A DNA stretch of 64,000 nt from assembly GCA_032158295.1 (NCBI GenBank), contig CM063251.1, forward strand, positions 19,655,425-19,719,424, in the 5' to 3' direction. This DNA comes from Pycnopodia helianthoides. Taxonomy: Eukaryota; Echinodermata; Asteroidea; Forcipulatida; Asteriidae. Below the pieces are notes generated by a model that saw only the letters and a list, made by a program, of their open reading frames with translations, ran no database searches and was not told where the DNA came from. This document shows, one piece after another, positions 25,001-38,400 of the stretch. The stretch's first letter is position 1; every line of letters starts with the position of its first letter. The translations under genes were made by a program, and so were the position numbers.

Positions 25001-26350
25001 TTCCAGGTCAGTCAACCAATGAATCCAGGTTAGTCAAACCTGGATTCCATGTCATTCAACCCCGATTCCAGGTTAGTCAAACCTGGATTCCATGTTGTCA
25101 AACCCTGATTCAAGGTCAGTCAACCAATGAATCCAGGTTAGTCAAACCCTGATTCCGTGTCATTCAACCCTGATTCCAGGTCAGTCAACCAATGAATCCA
25201 GGTTAGTCAAACCCGGATTCCATGTCATTCAACCCTGATTCCTGGTCAGTCAACCAATGAATCCAGGTTAGTCAAACCCTGATTCCGTGTCATTCAACGC
25301 TGATTCCAGGTCAGTCAACCCTGATTCCAGGTCAGTCAACCAATGAATCCAGGTTAGTCAGACCCTGATTCCGTGTCATTCAACCCTGATTCCAGGTCAG
25401 TCAACCCTGATTCCAGGTCAGTCAACTAATGAATCCAGGTTAGTCAAACCTGGATTCCGTGTCCTTCAACCCCGATTCCAGGTTAGTCAAACCTGGATTC
25501 CATGTAGTCAAACCCTGATTCCAGGTCAGTCAACCAATGAATCCAGGTTAGTCAAACCCTGATTCCGTGTCATTCAACTCTGATTCCTGGTCAGTCAACC
25601 AATGAATCCAGGTTAGTCAAACCCGGATTCCATGTCATTCAAACCCTGATTCCAGGTCATTTAAATCCTGACTGTAGGTCAAACAAACCCCGAATCCAGG
25701 TTAGTCAAACCTGGTCCAGGTCAATCCAAACCGGATTCATGCCATTCAAAACCCTGACTGTAAGTCGGACAAACCCTGAGCCCAGGTCATTCAAACCCTG
25801 ACTCCAGGTTAGTCAAACTGGGTTCAGGTCATGTCATTCAAACCCTAGCTCCAGGTAGGTCAAAACCCTGACTCCAGGTCATTCAAACCCTGACTTCAGG
25901 TCATTCAAACCCTGACTCCAGGTCATTCAAACCCTGACTCCGGGTTAGTCAAACCCTGACTCCAGGTTAGTCAAACCCTGACTGCGGGTTAGTCAAACCC
26001 TGACTCCGGGTTAGTCAAACCCTGACTGCGGGTTAGTCAAACCCTGACTGCGGGTTAGTCAAACCCTGATCCAGATCAGTCAAACCCTGATGACTCCAGG
26101 TCGATCAAATCCTGGCTCCAGTTCAGACAAGCCCTAACTCCAGATCAGTCAAACCGGGTCCATGTCAATCGAACCCTGACTCTATGTCAGTCAAACCCGG
26201 ATTCCAGCTCAGTCAAAACCTGATTCCAGGTCAGTCAAACTCCTTTCTCTAAGGTCAAACCCTGTTCCAGATCAGACAAGCCCTGACTCCGGGTTAGTCA
26301 AACCCTGGTTCTAGGTCAGTCGGACCCTGTTCCAGATCAGACACACTCTG
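22040..26350 (+). repeat. 4.3 kb satellite array of 21-23 bp units with higher-order repeats
   Basis: Head-to-tail units of the type ACCCTGATTCCAGGTCAGTC with variants CCGTGTCATTC, CAATGAATCCAGGTTAGTC, CTGGATTCCATG and CTGACTCCGGGTTAGTC. Variants recur in fixed order. A marker containing AATCCTGACTGTAG followed by CAAACCGGATTCATGCC appears at about 23,400, 24,210 and 25,660, so blocks of roughly 0.8 and 1.45 kb have themselves been duplicated. The left (from 22,040) and right (after 26,050) ends are more degenerate than the middle, as expected for an array homogenised by unequal exchange. Open frames of 60-84 codons are repeat artefacts. Confidence 0.93.
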
Positions 26351-28001
26351 ATTCAGCGGGTGGCCACAATGGCATTCGACCCTTCAGCTGTCCAGCATTT
26401 CGCAATATTGTTTTAGGGCGTTTTTTTAATTTTTTATTAACGATGTGAAAAACTGAAATAATCCCGCGCAATCAGTCAACGCCAGATATTTTCATTCAAT
26501 ATACAAATTTTGATTCATTTGTCCTTTGTCACCTAAAAAACACTTACAATGTGTTACTGTGGACTGCAATAAAACACTGATGACCTCATCTTCCGGGTTT
26601 ACCTTTTCACCCAAACAAAATGGCATGGAATTGAGTTTGTTTAAAAAAAAAAAAAAAAACATTGCCCAAGGCCGTTGCCATACAGCAAGCTTCCAATTCA
26701 GTTGTCAGTGATTTTGCATACACGAACTTGTACTGTAAAACCATCGAGTTATTTAGAAGATTTGTTTTTCCTTGTTTTATTATATACTCTCACCGTTCGT
26801 GACTTTTTAATAACACTTTTCTGGTAATTTAGATCGACAGTTCTAATTCATTACAGAGCCGGCTGCGTGCCTACGTTCGGAAATGTTACAAGTACGGGAG
26901 TGCGGGACTGATGCGACAACCAGATAAGCTATTTATTCAACCGGAATTAATTATGTTCTTCTGCCTAGACACAATTGACAGTCTGTATGACTATTTGGTG
27001 TGTTTTTTTCTTCCCTTGGTGAGAATGATTTATATTACATGGGTGGCCTTTAACTTCGCACTTTATCTCGTCGAAGATCCGTAAGAGAGCAGTTCTGGTT
27101 TATTTTCGTGTCTGCGTATATACCAATTGCGTCATCGAGGTTAATTAAAAATGCAAGCGTAGGCGTAAATGAATAGGCCTATACCGACAACAAATCTGGA
27201 TTAAATTCTTTAGTGTGTCGACCTAAAATAGAACTCGTTGAGACTAACGTATACACATACGTTATTCTGAAATTTATGTTTTGTAAAATCTCATACTTTT
27301 CGTTGAGATTGTTTGCTGTAGGAGCACAGTTCGTCACCCTACGGTCAGTGAGTGTCTCTGTGTGTGTGTGTTTGTAACAACGTTGAAAGTACACCGTGAA
27401 GTAACGTCTTGTAGCAAGACTATGACTGTAATGGTCATTTTTTTTATTTATGAGCTGAACAATAACATACAGATTTGAGCTGATATTGCTGCGTACGGTC
27501 GCTGCTTTGTTCGGCGATTTAGCCGTCCTTCCACCCACTCGTGTCGTCATTATGAAGCCCCCGTGTACATGACACGACTTCATCAGCACGGATGAATGCA
27601 TTATTCTCACTGCATGCGCTGTGTGGGCTCGGTCATGCACTCAAGTACAGTGGGATGCGCCACAACGGTTTGCGGCGCATAGGCATCCATCTACTGGTGA
27701 ATTACGCACGCCTATAACCTCGCATCAAAGACCCCCAACGTATAAACACGTCTCTACTTCACGTCCAACAAACAAACGCAAGAAGATCTTGCCGAGATTT
27801 GTTGGCATGTCACAGTGCTCGGATCTCTTGATGCGGAAAGTCTTAACAACGATGCGGAAATGAAAACCGCTGTGAGCAGGTGTGGAAATAACTAGAGTCT
27901 GGCCGTGGGGGGTAACACTGAGCACACTGGATGATTCACTTGTATACGCCTAAAAGTGTCCAGCCCCTGTGCAAGAGAGTTGCCCCAACGCTTGTGGTAA
28001 A
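26351..28001. other. Intergenic DNA and 5' flank of the GPCR gene
   Basis: No repeat dominates. A 153-codon minus-strand frame (27,179-27,640) has no recognisable domain. The stretch just before 28,002 has an in-frame stop (TAA at 27,951-27,953), which bounds the GPCR frame. I cannot identify a promoter by eye. Confidence 0.4.
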
Positions 28002-29351
28002 ATGGAGGACCAAGAGACCACGGACGTCATGGGTGAATCTACGGCGTGGTCGAACTCTACACCTCGGTGTGACGTCCGGGAGTACTCGCTCGGGATTACC
28101 ATAACCGTCTCCCTGCTGTACGGCATGGTGTTCGTTCTGGGCCTTATCGGGAATATCATGGTGATTGTGATCGTCTACGTCCGACCAAAGCTACGCAGTG
28201 CCTCCAACGTGAACCTCCTCAATCTTGCCTTTGCCGACCTGTGCTGCTGCATCGGTCTCCCGTTCTCCGTGATCAGCGAGATCAAAGAATTCTGGATATT
28301 TGGCGACATAGCCTGCACTTTGGCTGCATTCTTAACCCTGTGGTCCTGTACAGCTATAGTGATGATTCTTTTAAATATATCCATCTACCGTTATTTTGTT
28401 ATATCTCGCGCCCGGAGTAAAATGGTGAAAGTCTTACGCAAACGGACAGTCCGGATAAACATCTTAGTGTGGCCCCTATCGGCATTATTCAGTGCTCCTC
28501 CTATACTGGGGTGGGGTAGTTACAACGAGTGTGTCGGACTACCCAGTTGTTTTTTGGATCTCCCGAGAAGTCGGTCTTACGTGGTTTTCTTCTTCGTGTT
28601 CACCACCGTGCTACCGTCGGCGCTCATGATCTTCTGTTACGCTCGGATATTCTCCACGGTTCGGAATAGCTCCAAGCGCGTCAAGAACGCCGCGCAGGCT
28701 CTGTTTCGAGCGTCGGCGGCCATCCTGACGGAGAACGTGGTGCCCGAGTCGACTGAAACGAGACGGAGTCGGTGCTCCCTACGAGACGTGGAGTTCCTCC
28801 CGCTCCCTGTCCGATCTCACAGGGGGTCAGACTCCGGTATCCTCCAGGCGTCGCGATCGGACAAGCGCCTGTCCATCGTCTCGTACACCTCCGTGATCGC
28901 CAACATGAGGCCCGAGGAGCTGCGGCTCGGTAAGTCCCTGTTCCTGGTCTTCGTGGCGTACCTCCTCTTCTGGTTCCCCGTGGTGACCATCATGCTCGTC
29001 GAATCGTTCCTCACACCGGAACCGCTCCACGGCCTGTGGTTCGCCATGCAGCTCTGCATGTACATACACGCCGCGGTCAACCCGTTCGTCTACGGCCTTC
29101 TGACGGACCCGTTCCGGTGTGTCATCAACTCGGCCATGTCGTGGCGGACCAAGAGCCGGCCCGGGATTAGGGACCACGAGATGAAACGCCCGTCCATCGC
29201 CACCATGGACCGCTTGAATATAGAGAGTGATACTTACCTGGAAAGGAGTAACAGTGATAGTAAGAACTACGAACGAATTAATCTGAAGAGGTTATCGATA
29301 CCAGAGAGCTGTCATCCAGCTCGTCTGTCCCTGTCGGCGTCGTCATTCTAG
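28002..29351 (+). CDS. Class A (rhodopsin-like) orphan G protein-coupled receptor
   Basis: Predicted 449 aa plasma-membrane receptor that would couple a ligand to heterotrimeric G proteins. Seven hydrophobic segments lie at about 30-59, 68-92, 103-133, 149-170, 191-216, 311-335 and 345-367. Class A landmarks: GN at 50-51 in TM1; LAFAD at 75-79 in TM2; Cys105 with Cys177 or Cys183 for the extracellular disulfide; Trp157 in TM4; Pro205 and Tyr213 in TM5; FWFP at 323-326 in TM6; NPFVY at 360-364 in TM7. The DRY motif reads YRY (129-131). Asn18 (NST) is a possible glycosylation site. Loop 3 is long (about 95 residues) and Ser/Arg-rich; the tail is about 80 residues. The start is the ATG in AAAATGG; an upstream GTG in the same frame is not a normal animal start. 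Single exon, with CpG-rich composition in its second half. The YGLL after NPxxY recalls melatonin-receptor-like and related orphan groups, but the ligand is unknown. Confidence 0.9.
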   Translation: MEDQETTDVMGESTAWSNSTPRCDVREYSLGITITVSLLYGMVFVLGLIGNIMVIVIVYVRPKLRSASNVNLLNLAFADLCCCIGLPFSVISEIKEFWIFGDIACTLAAFLTLWSCTAIVMILLNISIYRYFVISRARSKMVKVLRKRTVRINILVWPLSALFSAPPILGWGSYNECVGLPSCFLDLPRSRSYVVFFFVFTTVLPSALMIFCYARIFSTVRNSSKRVKNAAQALFRASAAILTENVVPESTETRRSRCSLRDVEFLPLPVRSHRGSDSGILQASRSDKRLSIVSYTSVIANMRPEELRLGKSLFLVFVAYLLFWFPVVTIMLVESFLTPEPLHGLWFAMQLCMYIHAAVNPFVYGLLTDPFRCVINSAMSWRTKSRPGIRDHEMKRPSIATMDRLNIESDTYLERSNSDSKNYERINLKRLSIPESCHPARLSLSASSF

Positions 29352-29363
29352 ACTTCACAGCTC

Positions 29364-29474
29364 AATAAAGGTCCTGTCACGCAAGACAACTCTTAGGCAC
29401 CAGACTGCACTTATATGCAAAAGGAAAACACTTTGGTTGCACAAGAAGACACATCTTTTAACTTCCCAAATAAA
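29364..29474 (+). promoter_or_regulatory. Candidate polyadenylation signals for the GPCR gene
   Basis: AATAAA occurs at 29,364-29,369, only 12 bases after the stop codon, and again at 29,469-29,474. The second is the more usual distance. Neither is verified. Confidence 0.4.
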
Positions 29475-32400
29475 TTATGTAGACTATTAAATTGTGGATG
29501 GGCTAATTATCTATTTATTATTAATTTTTCGTAGAGATTGCCTGGAACTGTTGGCTATAGTCAGGTGCCGCGTGTGCGGCATCTTCCCAATGTACCGTTA
29601 GCCTACACAAGATTCAAGTAGCCGTTCATACATTAAGGTGCCGGTGGAACAGATTAGTCTCGTTATTGAGACCTCGGTGATCATGTAGTTTTATACCCAG
29701 TACCGATCCTCTTGAAACACCGAAATATTGTCAACATTCGAGAACAAAAAATAGGATTTTGATTGAAATCAGAATGGCAATCGAAATAAGCCCAGTGGTA
29801 AGGTGCACAAACGCCCTGGCAAAACATGAAAGGTTTGTTGTTGTTGTTTTTTATAACTCCAACCAACTTGAACATTTAATGTGATACAAGTCATGTTTGC
29901 ACGGTGTACTCATTGAAACATAGAGCAACAAATTAATTACTATCTAAAATCAATCATTGACATATTTCCCTTTAACCCAAATCATGACGGGGGGGGGGGG
30001 GGGACAATGTACCCTACCATATTTTTGCCCGTAATTTTCGTTAAACACTGCATCCGATAACCATATTCTCACTTTTTTCCCCCAATATTTATCTTAGGTC
30101 ATATTATGTAAAAACAAAGTTTTTATCGGTGCAAAAAAAGAGCCCTTTAATTGTAATTTTTTGGAATTGTTTACGTCATCATGGTGGACTTGGTGAAATG
30201 AACATTGTGGCAAGTTTCATAAAAAAATCGCTTCAGAACTTTGGGAAACACAGAGGGGCATAGTGCCCCCCCCCACCCCACAAGTCCAAAAAGCCCAGTC
30301 CTGATAGGGTTAAAGGAAAAGCATGACGCTGAGGTCAATATGAAACAGTCAATGCTGCTATGTGCACTGATGCAGTCATAACGACATCAGCAAAATTAAA
30401 TTTATTGTTTACTTTCCCGCTGAAAAAAAGATACACAACGTAAAGTTTATTGGTTTTCCTCAATGCGTGAAAGGCTGCAATATTTTTATCAGGTTGACTG
30501 ACTTGAAGTTGTTTTGTGTCTTTGAATCAATTTAATAATAATGTATGTGGTGTACAAAATAGCAAGGAAATCCTTTAAAAACAATTAATTTTGAAAATGC
30601 ACACAAAACTATTTTTTACACGGCATATAAGGCCTAAGAGCAGCAGCCTTATAAGTACACTCAATTCGATGCAAAATAATAAAAATACAAATTTAGAAGG
30701 CAAAGAACACGATTGGTAGCCATATTATTATGGAGAGGAAATTGATTAGTTCCGTTCGGAAAGCCAACCCAGTATCAAGTTTATATCAGTACCACTCCTC
30801 CGGAGAATTATGGTCATCTGCAATACAATATTGTCTAAGTCCAAGAATTACTGGACAAATCAACGGTGCTTATTTTGATTGCCAACGATCCCTCACAAAC
30901 TTTTTTTTATCAATGTTTTCACTTAAAGGTGACCACCATGTGTTTATCAAAAATGTGTGGATTGGGTCTAATTTGATCAAAATTGGTCTAATGCCTTCAA
31001 AAGCAAGCGTGTACCTGCTCTTAAAAGAGTTACATCTTGTTAGATGTGCATGAGGGATAAATTATAATATTCGGTTTTTACCATAACACCGATGTATGTA
31101 ACATGCCTGTTGATTTTTTTTCACGGGACTAGGGAAAGTACTGAGTATACAGTGCTTTGCATACATCGATGTTAGGGTAAAAAAAAAATTTGTGCTTCGC
31201 CTGCTGGATTTCAAGCCACGGACAGCAATCAAGCCTATCTACAGTGATTACGGTATAACTCAATCGGTGGGGGCCAAATCAGGTAGGCATAATTGGTTAA
31301 TGACCTAATTAGGTCAACTAAACAAACAAGCATAGTTATAATGAAATTGGTCTATTCCTATTATAGGCTGTTTTTCTCAAATCAGATCCAATATTATCAC
31401 TTCATTGTCGGGGTCACGACGATCTATAAAAAAAATATATATATAATAATAAAGAAGAATTTAATCTACTCTTGCAAAATGTTATTATGATTTGTAGATT
31501 TGATATTCCTATCATAGTTATGGAGTATTTTAAAGGAAACATTCTGGGGATTGGTTCTTGCATTATTGTTTTCCGTTGTTCTATACCTTTAATCTCTTTA
31601 AACTGGATGGTCGTAGGTAGATGATGTGTTTGCTTGAAGATGATGGACGCGATTCTCTCTCCCGTAATAAACGTAAAGTATCCTCCTTTTGTGAACGAAT
31701 TAAAAACAAAACTGCACTCCAAACTTGTGTGCAGTCGGCTTCCTTGTCTAACAAGAATATTAATTCTTGCAAAGCGAATCTTCATTAGCGTCCACTTTGA
31801 TGGGTGAGTGTTGGCGCTCGATCCTGAGCGAAGTGCATTATGGCAAATTGATCAAAATATGAGGCATTGACGTCAGAATCTCTAGACGCTGATGACGAAA
31901 GGTTTATTGAATGCACCTATTGTGTTGTACTAAAAAACCATACTTAAAGCTTGAAGACCCCCGACTAAATTTGCTTTTATTTCGATTGCGATCGAAATCA
32001 GCCATGTTTTAAACTTACACAAAATCACCGACAAACCGTAAACCTGAAATCTGAGTTTTTCACTTAAACACGGTCAATTTTGTAAGAGAAAATGACAGGT
32101 CGGTTGAGGGCTAGAGGATGAGAATGAATTTACTCTTCCAAATACATTTGTACCAACATTGTGTCATTCCTGTAGTGCATAAATATGCGATACACCTTTA
32201 TCAACGTCACTGACCTCGCCTTTGGAACAATTATGCTGAATTATGCAAAATTAAAACCGCTCCCTTCGTCTATCTTAATTGGTTAGATCTCAATGGCAGA
32301 TCTGATGGTCGTTGACCAAGTGTGGGGGTCATTGTTTTTATTTTTTTCTTTAAACCTAATTTTTGAACAACAAATGTTGACAATATATAGCGGTGATGTG

Positions 32401-32871
32401 ACGTTCGGGATTTTTTTTTGCGTTGATGTGAAGAACTTAAAAGCTCAGCCGTTGGTGGATGGGGTCTGGTGGGGGGGGGGGTATTCGGTTAATGTGAATT
32501 TTGCCAATAAGTATTGCTGTTTGTTTACTGCATCATTGATGGTCTTGTCTTATTTAGATGAGACTATATCTGAGTATTTCAAACGCAGATTGATGAGAAG
32601 AAAATGTGCTCCAACCCTTGGGTATAGGGTGAGGGTGGTTTCTGTCAATTTAGCGTCTCACCTCTATACTGTGGCCCACTATGCACGTAGTGAGACATTG
32701 ACAGTCTTGAATGTGAGTCACTTATAAATACTTCAAACGCAGGTGGCGAGACGGAAATAGAGTCAGAAACAAAACGGTTTGAGGGCACTTGAGGAGAGAT
32801 AAGAATGTTAGAAGGAAGTATGAACAAGAAGAAAAGGATACGGAGAAGGGTTGTGAGGCAAAGACGATAAT
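29475..32871. other. No gene seen
   Basis: About 3.4 kb of AT-rich DNA with a 16-base G-run at about 29,988-30,003, an A-tract at about 31,180 and an (AT)n patch near 31,435. A diverged inverted copy of the 3,118-3,452 repeat lies at about 29,690-29,790. No open frame has a recognisable domain. Confidence 0.4.
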
Positions 32872-33285
<414 letters not shown>

Positions 33286-33506
33286 ACGATGTTAGATGAT
33301 TCATGCAAAGAGTCAATGACCTTTATCGTTGGGTGGCCATCTTGGTTTTTTCTCCAGTCTAGATCATTGTAACCAAACTGAGGCTGGAAGAAGAAAAAAG
33401 CATGGTTCAATTTTTAAAATGGACATTAGCATTCATTCCTGTTATTGGATGCAGGGGGCATGACCAAGATTATGGTAGCATGCTAAAGGTATATTGTTTA
33501 AAGTTT

Positions 33507-33801
33507 GGCCCAATTTCATGGAGCTGCTTAAGCACAAAAAGTAGCTAAAGCGACACAATTATGCTTACCAGAAAAAGGTTACCAGCCAAACTACCATGTC
33601 ACATGTACAATTTGTGATTGGTATCCTGCTCATTTCTGCTTAGCACAAAAAGTAGCTAAGCGACAAAATTATGCTTACCAGAAAAAAAGGTTACCAATCA
33701 AACTACCATGTCGCATGTACAATTTGTAATTGGTATCCTGCTCATTTCTGCTTAGCAGACAATTGTTTTTGGTGGAAGCAGCTCTATGAAATCGGGCCCT
33801 G
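33507..33801. mobile_element. GGGCCC-ended inverted-repeat element with internal duplication
   Basis: The left end GGCCCAATTTCATGGAGCTG and right end CAGCTCTATGAAATCGGGCC are inverted. Between them is a direct repeat of about 112 bp (units from AGCACAAAAAGTAGCTAA at about 33,531 and 33,643), each with CTTACCAGAAAAA, AACTACCATGTC and GGTATCCTGCTCATTTCTGC. Fragments of the same family lie at 9,837, 41,041-41,145 and 44,800-44,872. Confidence 0.75.
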
Positions 33802-35112
33802 ATTGGGGGCTCAAAGACATGCTATGATTATTATTATTACAAAAAAAAAAATCATTGATTATAAAAAACAAATTTGTACGACGCCAAATTTGAAACAAAT
33901 AAACAAGTTAAACGTATAGTTAGTTCACTAAGATAAAGAACGGCTCGGTTTAGTTTTTGCCATGCACCGGTATATGACACTTAGTGCTCTTACAATCATT
34001 CGGGGAAAGAGAACAATAAACAAGTTGCCATGTTTTGACAAACAACAGACGATATTTCTAGCACTTTGTGGTTTTGAGACCTATATTTAGCCGAATATTT
34101 ATGTTTGCCGATACTTTGATATATTGGAGAGAATTGTCTCTGATGATTGTTTCGTGGGAGCTTCTACTTTTTCCCACCTGTTAATGACACACTTTACGCC
34201 CCGTTAAGCTGCTTAGCAGCACAATCTTCCGCTAAGCACCGAATTGCTTCGAACTATACCGAAGTTCGATGATCCCTTGAAACAAAAATAACATTTGTTA
34301 CAGCATTTTGTACTAACCCCCCAAAATGACTACAAACACATGAGCTTTATTCTAAAACTGAAACCGAACTGTAGTCGTTTGCAAGCAAACACCGAGCCAA
34401 TTATATCTCAATGCCATGGTTGGCAGGCCATCTAAATAATCCGGTGTGTTTGTGAGTTTTGACAATCAATAAATATTTATTGCCAGCGTATCATTTTTGT
34501 TATTATATTTATATCCGGCACGTCAGTATGACGTCAACTCGGCTTGCATAATTGACACTATGAACCATACTGGATTTACTTCATAATGATAAGAGTTAGT
34601 ATCAATGAGTAGAGGTGATGCGCTAACCTTTTTAAAGTATCTATCGTAGCCTGTGACGTCACATGTTTACAAACTAGAGCCACAGAGCCTTGACTTTATG
34701 CAGGCACAATTTGTACACAGCTCAATGGAAGAAATCATCAAATCTTACATGACTTCGTGGAGATTGCATTGTCTGTTTTTTTAATCACATTTTGATATTT
34801 GTATTTGAATTTGTGTTGGAAAATTATGACACAAAATGTCAAATTTACCATTATGACAAGTGCAGTAGTTCGCCTGCCAGAAAGGCCCTGGAATGTACAA
34901 GGTCACTCATATCGTAAACATAAGTCTATATCATTTTGTAATTATCGAAAAACAATCTGAACGTTTGCTGATTGCAGACCTCATGTCGGTACCATCCTCC
35001 AGAGAAATATTTCCGTCTGAAATATTAAGTCAAAACAGAAACAGCATTTTCAGATCCCGAAATCACCGTTGTTTATTTCCAGTTGCAGCAAGTGCGTCAC
35101 TTAGGATGTAAG
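33802..35112. other. No gene seen
   Basis: AT-rich non-coding DNA with no repeat I can bound. Confidence 0.45.
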
Positions 35113-35499
35113 TTAAAGGAACATTACAGAATTGGTTTTTGCTAACAAAACAGTTGCTGGCAGTGTATAAAGCACTTTATGCAATCCACCATATACATAA
35201 ACTGACAAACCTGTAGAAGTTTGAGATCGAGCGGCAATCTGGGTCACGAGAAAATAGTGAAAAAACGATTACACATTTGCATGAAAACATATAGACTCAA
35301 CAAATGAATAAAACGCTCACTGAGCGATAAACTCCAATCGGAAAATTAGTTTATTCATTTCTCATCAAATATGGCATTTCAGACAGAAATATTTCAAGGG
35401 ATGTTTCCTACTATCATCATCATTAGACCGTGTAAGTTTTATGTAAATCTGTGATCAAAAGTATATTTTACAATTACCAATTCTGTAATGTTCCTTTAA
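35113..35499 (-). mobile_element. TTAA-flanked MITE, 'GAACATTACAGAATTGGT' subfamily
   Basis: TTAA at 35,113-35,116 and 35,496-35,499. Inverted termini AAAGGAACATTACAGAATTG and CCAATTCTGTAATGTTCCTT are nearly perfect. The internal blocks are the same as in the copy at 9,909-10,286. Confidence 0.85.
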
Positions 35500-38400
35500 C
35501 GTGCACGGAAATCTCGACATAACACACATGGTTGTCTGCATTTATTTATTGATGTTTTAATGTATTATTTCTTTTGCGTGACTACCAAATTTGATGCAAG
35601 TTCACCGGAGGAAGTGATTGAGTTTTACTCTCGGCATACTACTCCATAAAACCCTGAAAAGAGGATATGTTGTCAGCACATGCTGACATTATTTTAATAT
35701 TCCCATTGTCTTGACCACATGGTCACCTCATTATGCCATCATGATATCCTAAGCTGGACCATGCCACACTTCCTAGAGGGGGGTGTCAATCGGCATGGGA
35801 CAGTGTTTTGGTTTAGAAAGGGGGCAGGACAAATTTCTGACAGCATCCTTTGTGTACAAAATCGTTATGTCAATACTGTCAATGGTGGATTCAACTAAAT
35901 TATAAAACTTAATTTAAGTAAGCAAACAAATCAGCTTAAATTAAGCCAGCCAATACCCTGACATGTTAACAACACACTTAGATTCGAAACAAAATTGTTG
36001 ACAAAATGCGAAACAAACCCGTTTAACCTAAAATACTTGTCAGCAAGTACAAAGTGCTGACAACGTATACCGGGGGACGTTGCAACCAAACAGGTCCCTC
36101 GCTGCAGGTTTTTTTTTTTTCAAAAACGACCAGTGGTGCCCTTTAAGGTACAAATTCAATGCGTTCCTGAAGCACAAAACGAATATTGATTTTGGAGCGC
36201 TATCCTTTCGTTTTATCATCATGAGTGTTTTATATATAAGCAGATTCATCTAGGAACCCGTCTGGCTCTACCTGTGGTGGTGTTTTTGTTTTTGTTTTTG
36301 TTTTATTTTTTAAATGTTTTTTTTACACAAAAGAAACCGTTTCGGACCGATAGTAGTTTAACGTGAACATTTAAAAACAATTTGTAATCAAATTAGAATA
36401 TAAATATTGCCATCAGTTGCGTGTATAGATCGGTGCTGAAAAGTGGGTGATGATTTGTGTAAAATGTCACAATTACGAATAGGAGAAAACATTTCGTACA
36501 AGGAACCCCACCTCGGCCTCTATTCACATAGATTTATTGTATTTTCAAGTAACGGCCATACCCGTCATATTTTCAAGCAATCAATCAAGTTCAGGCCATA
36601 CGGCATCTCGAGCCATGCCCAGTGATCTTGGTCAAGATAATATACTGTCAGTAGTAATAATAATATCGGCTCTTATTTATAGCGCAATTCCAAAGAGTGA
36701 TCATTGCGCTTCGGACATCATTACCCCCTGGATGACCCGGTCCATCATATTTATTTTCATTGCGTGGCGAGTTCTTGGGGGGGGGGCTGACATTCGATAG
36801 GTCAGTTTTGAGGGACACACCCCCACTGCCAGTTTACGCCCGTTGACTCCTAATCTTATTATGAAGTTGTCCTCGTTGATGAGGACAGACGTAGTATTTT
36901 CATCTGAACATTGTTGAACATGAAAGTACAATGCCATTCCACGTGCTAATCCCTTTACATTGAGTTATGTTTCTCGTATCAATGACACCACTGAATCCCC
37001 GAAGGTCATAGGTGTACGACCCCGGGGGGGGGGGGGGGGGAGTGCCCTCCCAAATTTATGTAAAACAGTGGACATATTTCTGGCACAGCAAGAGGACAAA
37101 CAATTGAATAGAGAATTAAGCAACAATGTATTTTACCCGTTATTGGAAATTGGTGCTATGTTTTTTCTGTGTTAAATTTGAAGCAGATCAACCTCTCTGC
37201 CCCCTTAACCGAAGAGTTCCCACATACAAATACTGAAGGTAATGTGAAAAGAAAGGTATACTATAGAGTGGTCTTGTATACCATTCTTTACTAAACCGGC
37301 AGCCGCGACCTGGCTTGACCTCGTCGCTGAGGGATCATTTCAATGGGATCAATACTGGTGGGGGGTTAAGCGAGATCACAGCTATACCATTAGTGTTCCT
37401 TAGAGAATGAGGAAGGAGTGTGGCTTTGGATGTTGAGGGAAACTCCTCAGACGCAGAGGGAACACAGAGGTGAAAGGCAGACATAAGCCGACCTTGTGTG
37501 AGATTTATAACTGATCTCCTTCGTGGCTTACCATCTCCTTGTAATGTCTGCGTAAGTCGGTTTTTATGTTCTTTCAACGACTGAGTTTTATCGATACCAC
37601 ACAAAGTTCATTTAAGAAAATTATCGGCAAGTTAGAGTGGAAAAAAAAGTATTCTTTCCGATTTCTTTATGAAAAAAAATTGTGTCTGATGCAAATAATT
37701 TTCAAATCACAGAACGCAAGAATGCGTTTGCTTGGACTATGATTTACTAATAAAATAGAGACTCAACAAAATACAATAGTCTTAAACTGAGTTTTTAAAA
37801 CTATTATTGATCGGGCATAACAATGTGATATCATTACATATGAACTAATTTTGTCCAGCCTTGTGAAAGCCATCAACAAAAGGGCAAACTTGAATAAAAT
37901 AACTCAACCTAGATAAACATCTTTGTCTCCTATTGTGTATTTCTTGTTTTCACTTGGGGCGCTAGCAGGGGAAAATCTCCCCCATGTTACAATCGAAGTA
38001 TGAAGTTTCGAACCCCCGCAAACGCAGTTATTAGGCAAAGCAGACAAAACACCATTTGTAAATCCTGGGTGATTATATTTCTAGGTTAATATAAGAAAAT
38101 AGTCATGTTCTGAAAATACGTATAGAGATTCATATAAAAACAATATTTAAGAATTGTATGAAGTAGTTTTCAAATCCCCACGTAGCCGTATGTGGTTTGT
38201 GAGGTCCTATCATTGTTTCTCTGTTGTACCATTTTCTTTAACAGAAAATCAAATCTTGGGTAAACACCACAAACAAAATTCATTAAAATAGTTTCCTATT
38301 TGAAGATGTATTCTGTAACTTCCGGGACCAAACTGGTCTCAACTCTTATTGAGTTTTTACGCGGGTGCGATTCTGTTTCTTCAAAACCCAAGTTTTAATT

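Noticed and set aside
27179..27640. 153-codon minus-strand frame upstream of the GPCR
   Set aside because: No recognisable domain, a low-complexity His/Thr segment from a GT run, and no splice or composition support.
27969..28001. Eleven-residue N-terminal extension of the GPCR
   Set aside because: It would start at GTG. The ATG at 28,002 has a good context and needs no unusual initiation.
28817..29177. Minus-strand frames of 87-116 codons
   Set aside because: Antisense shadows of the GC-rich half of the GPCR.
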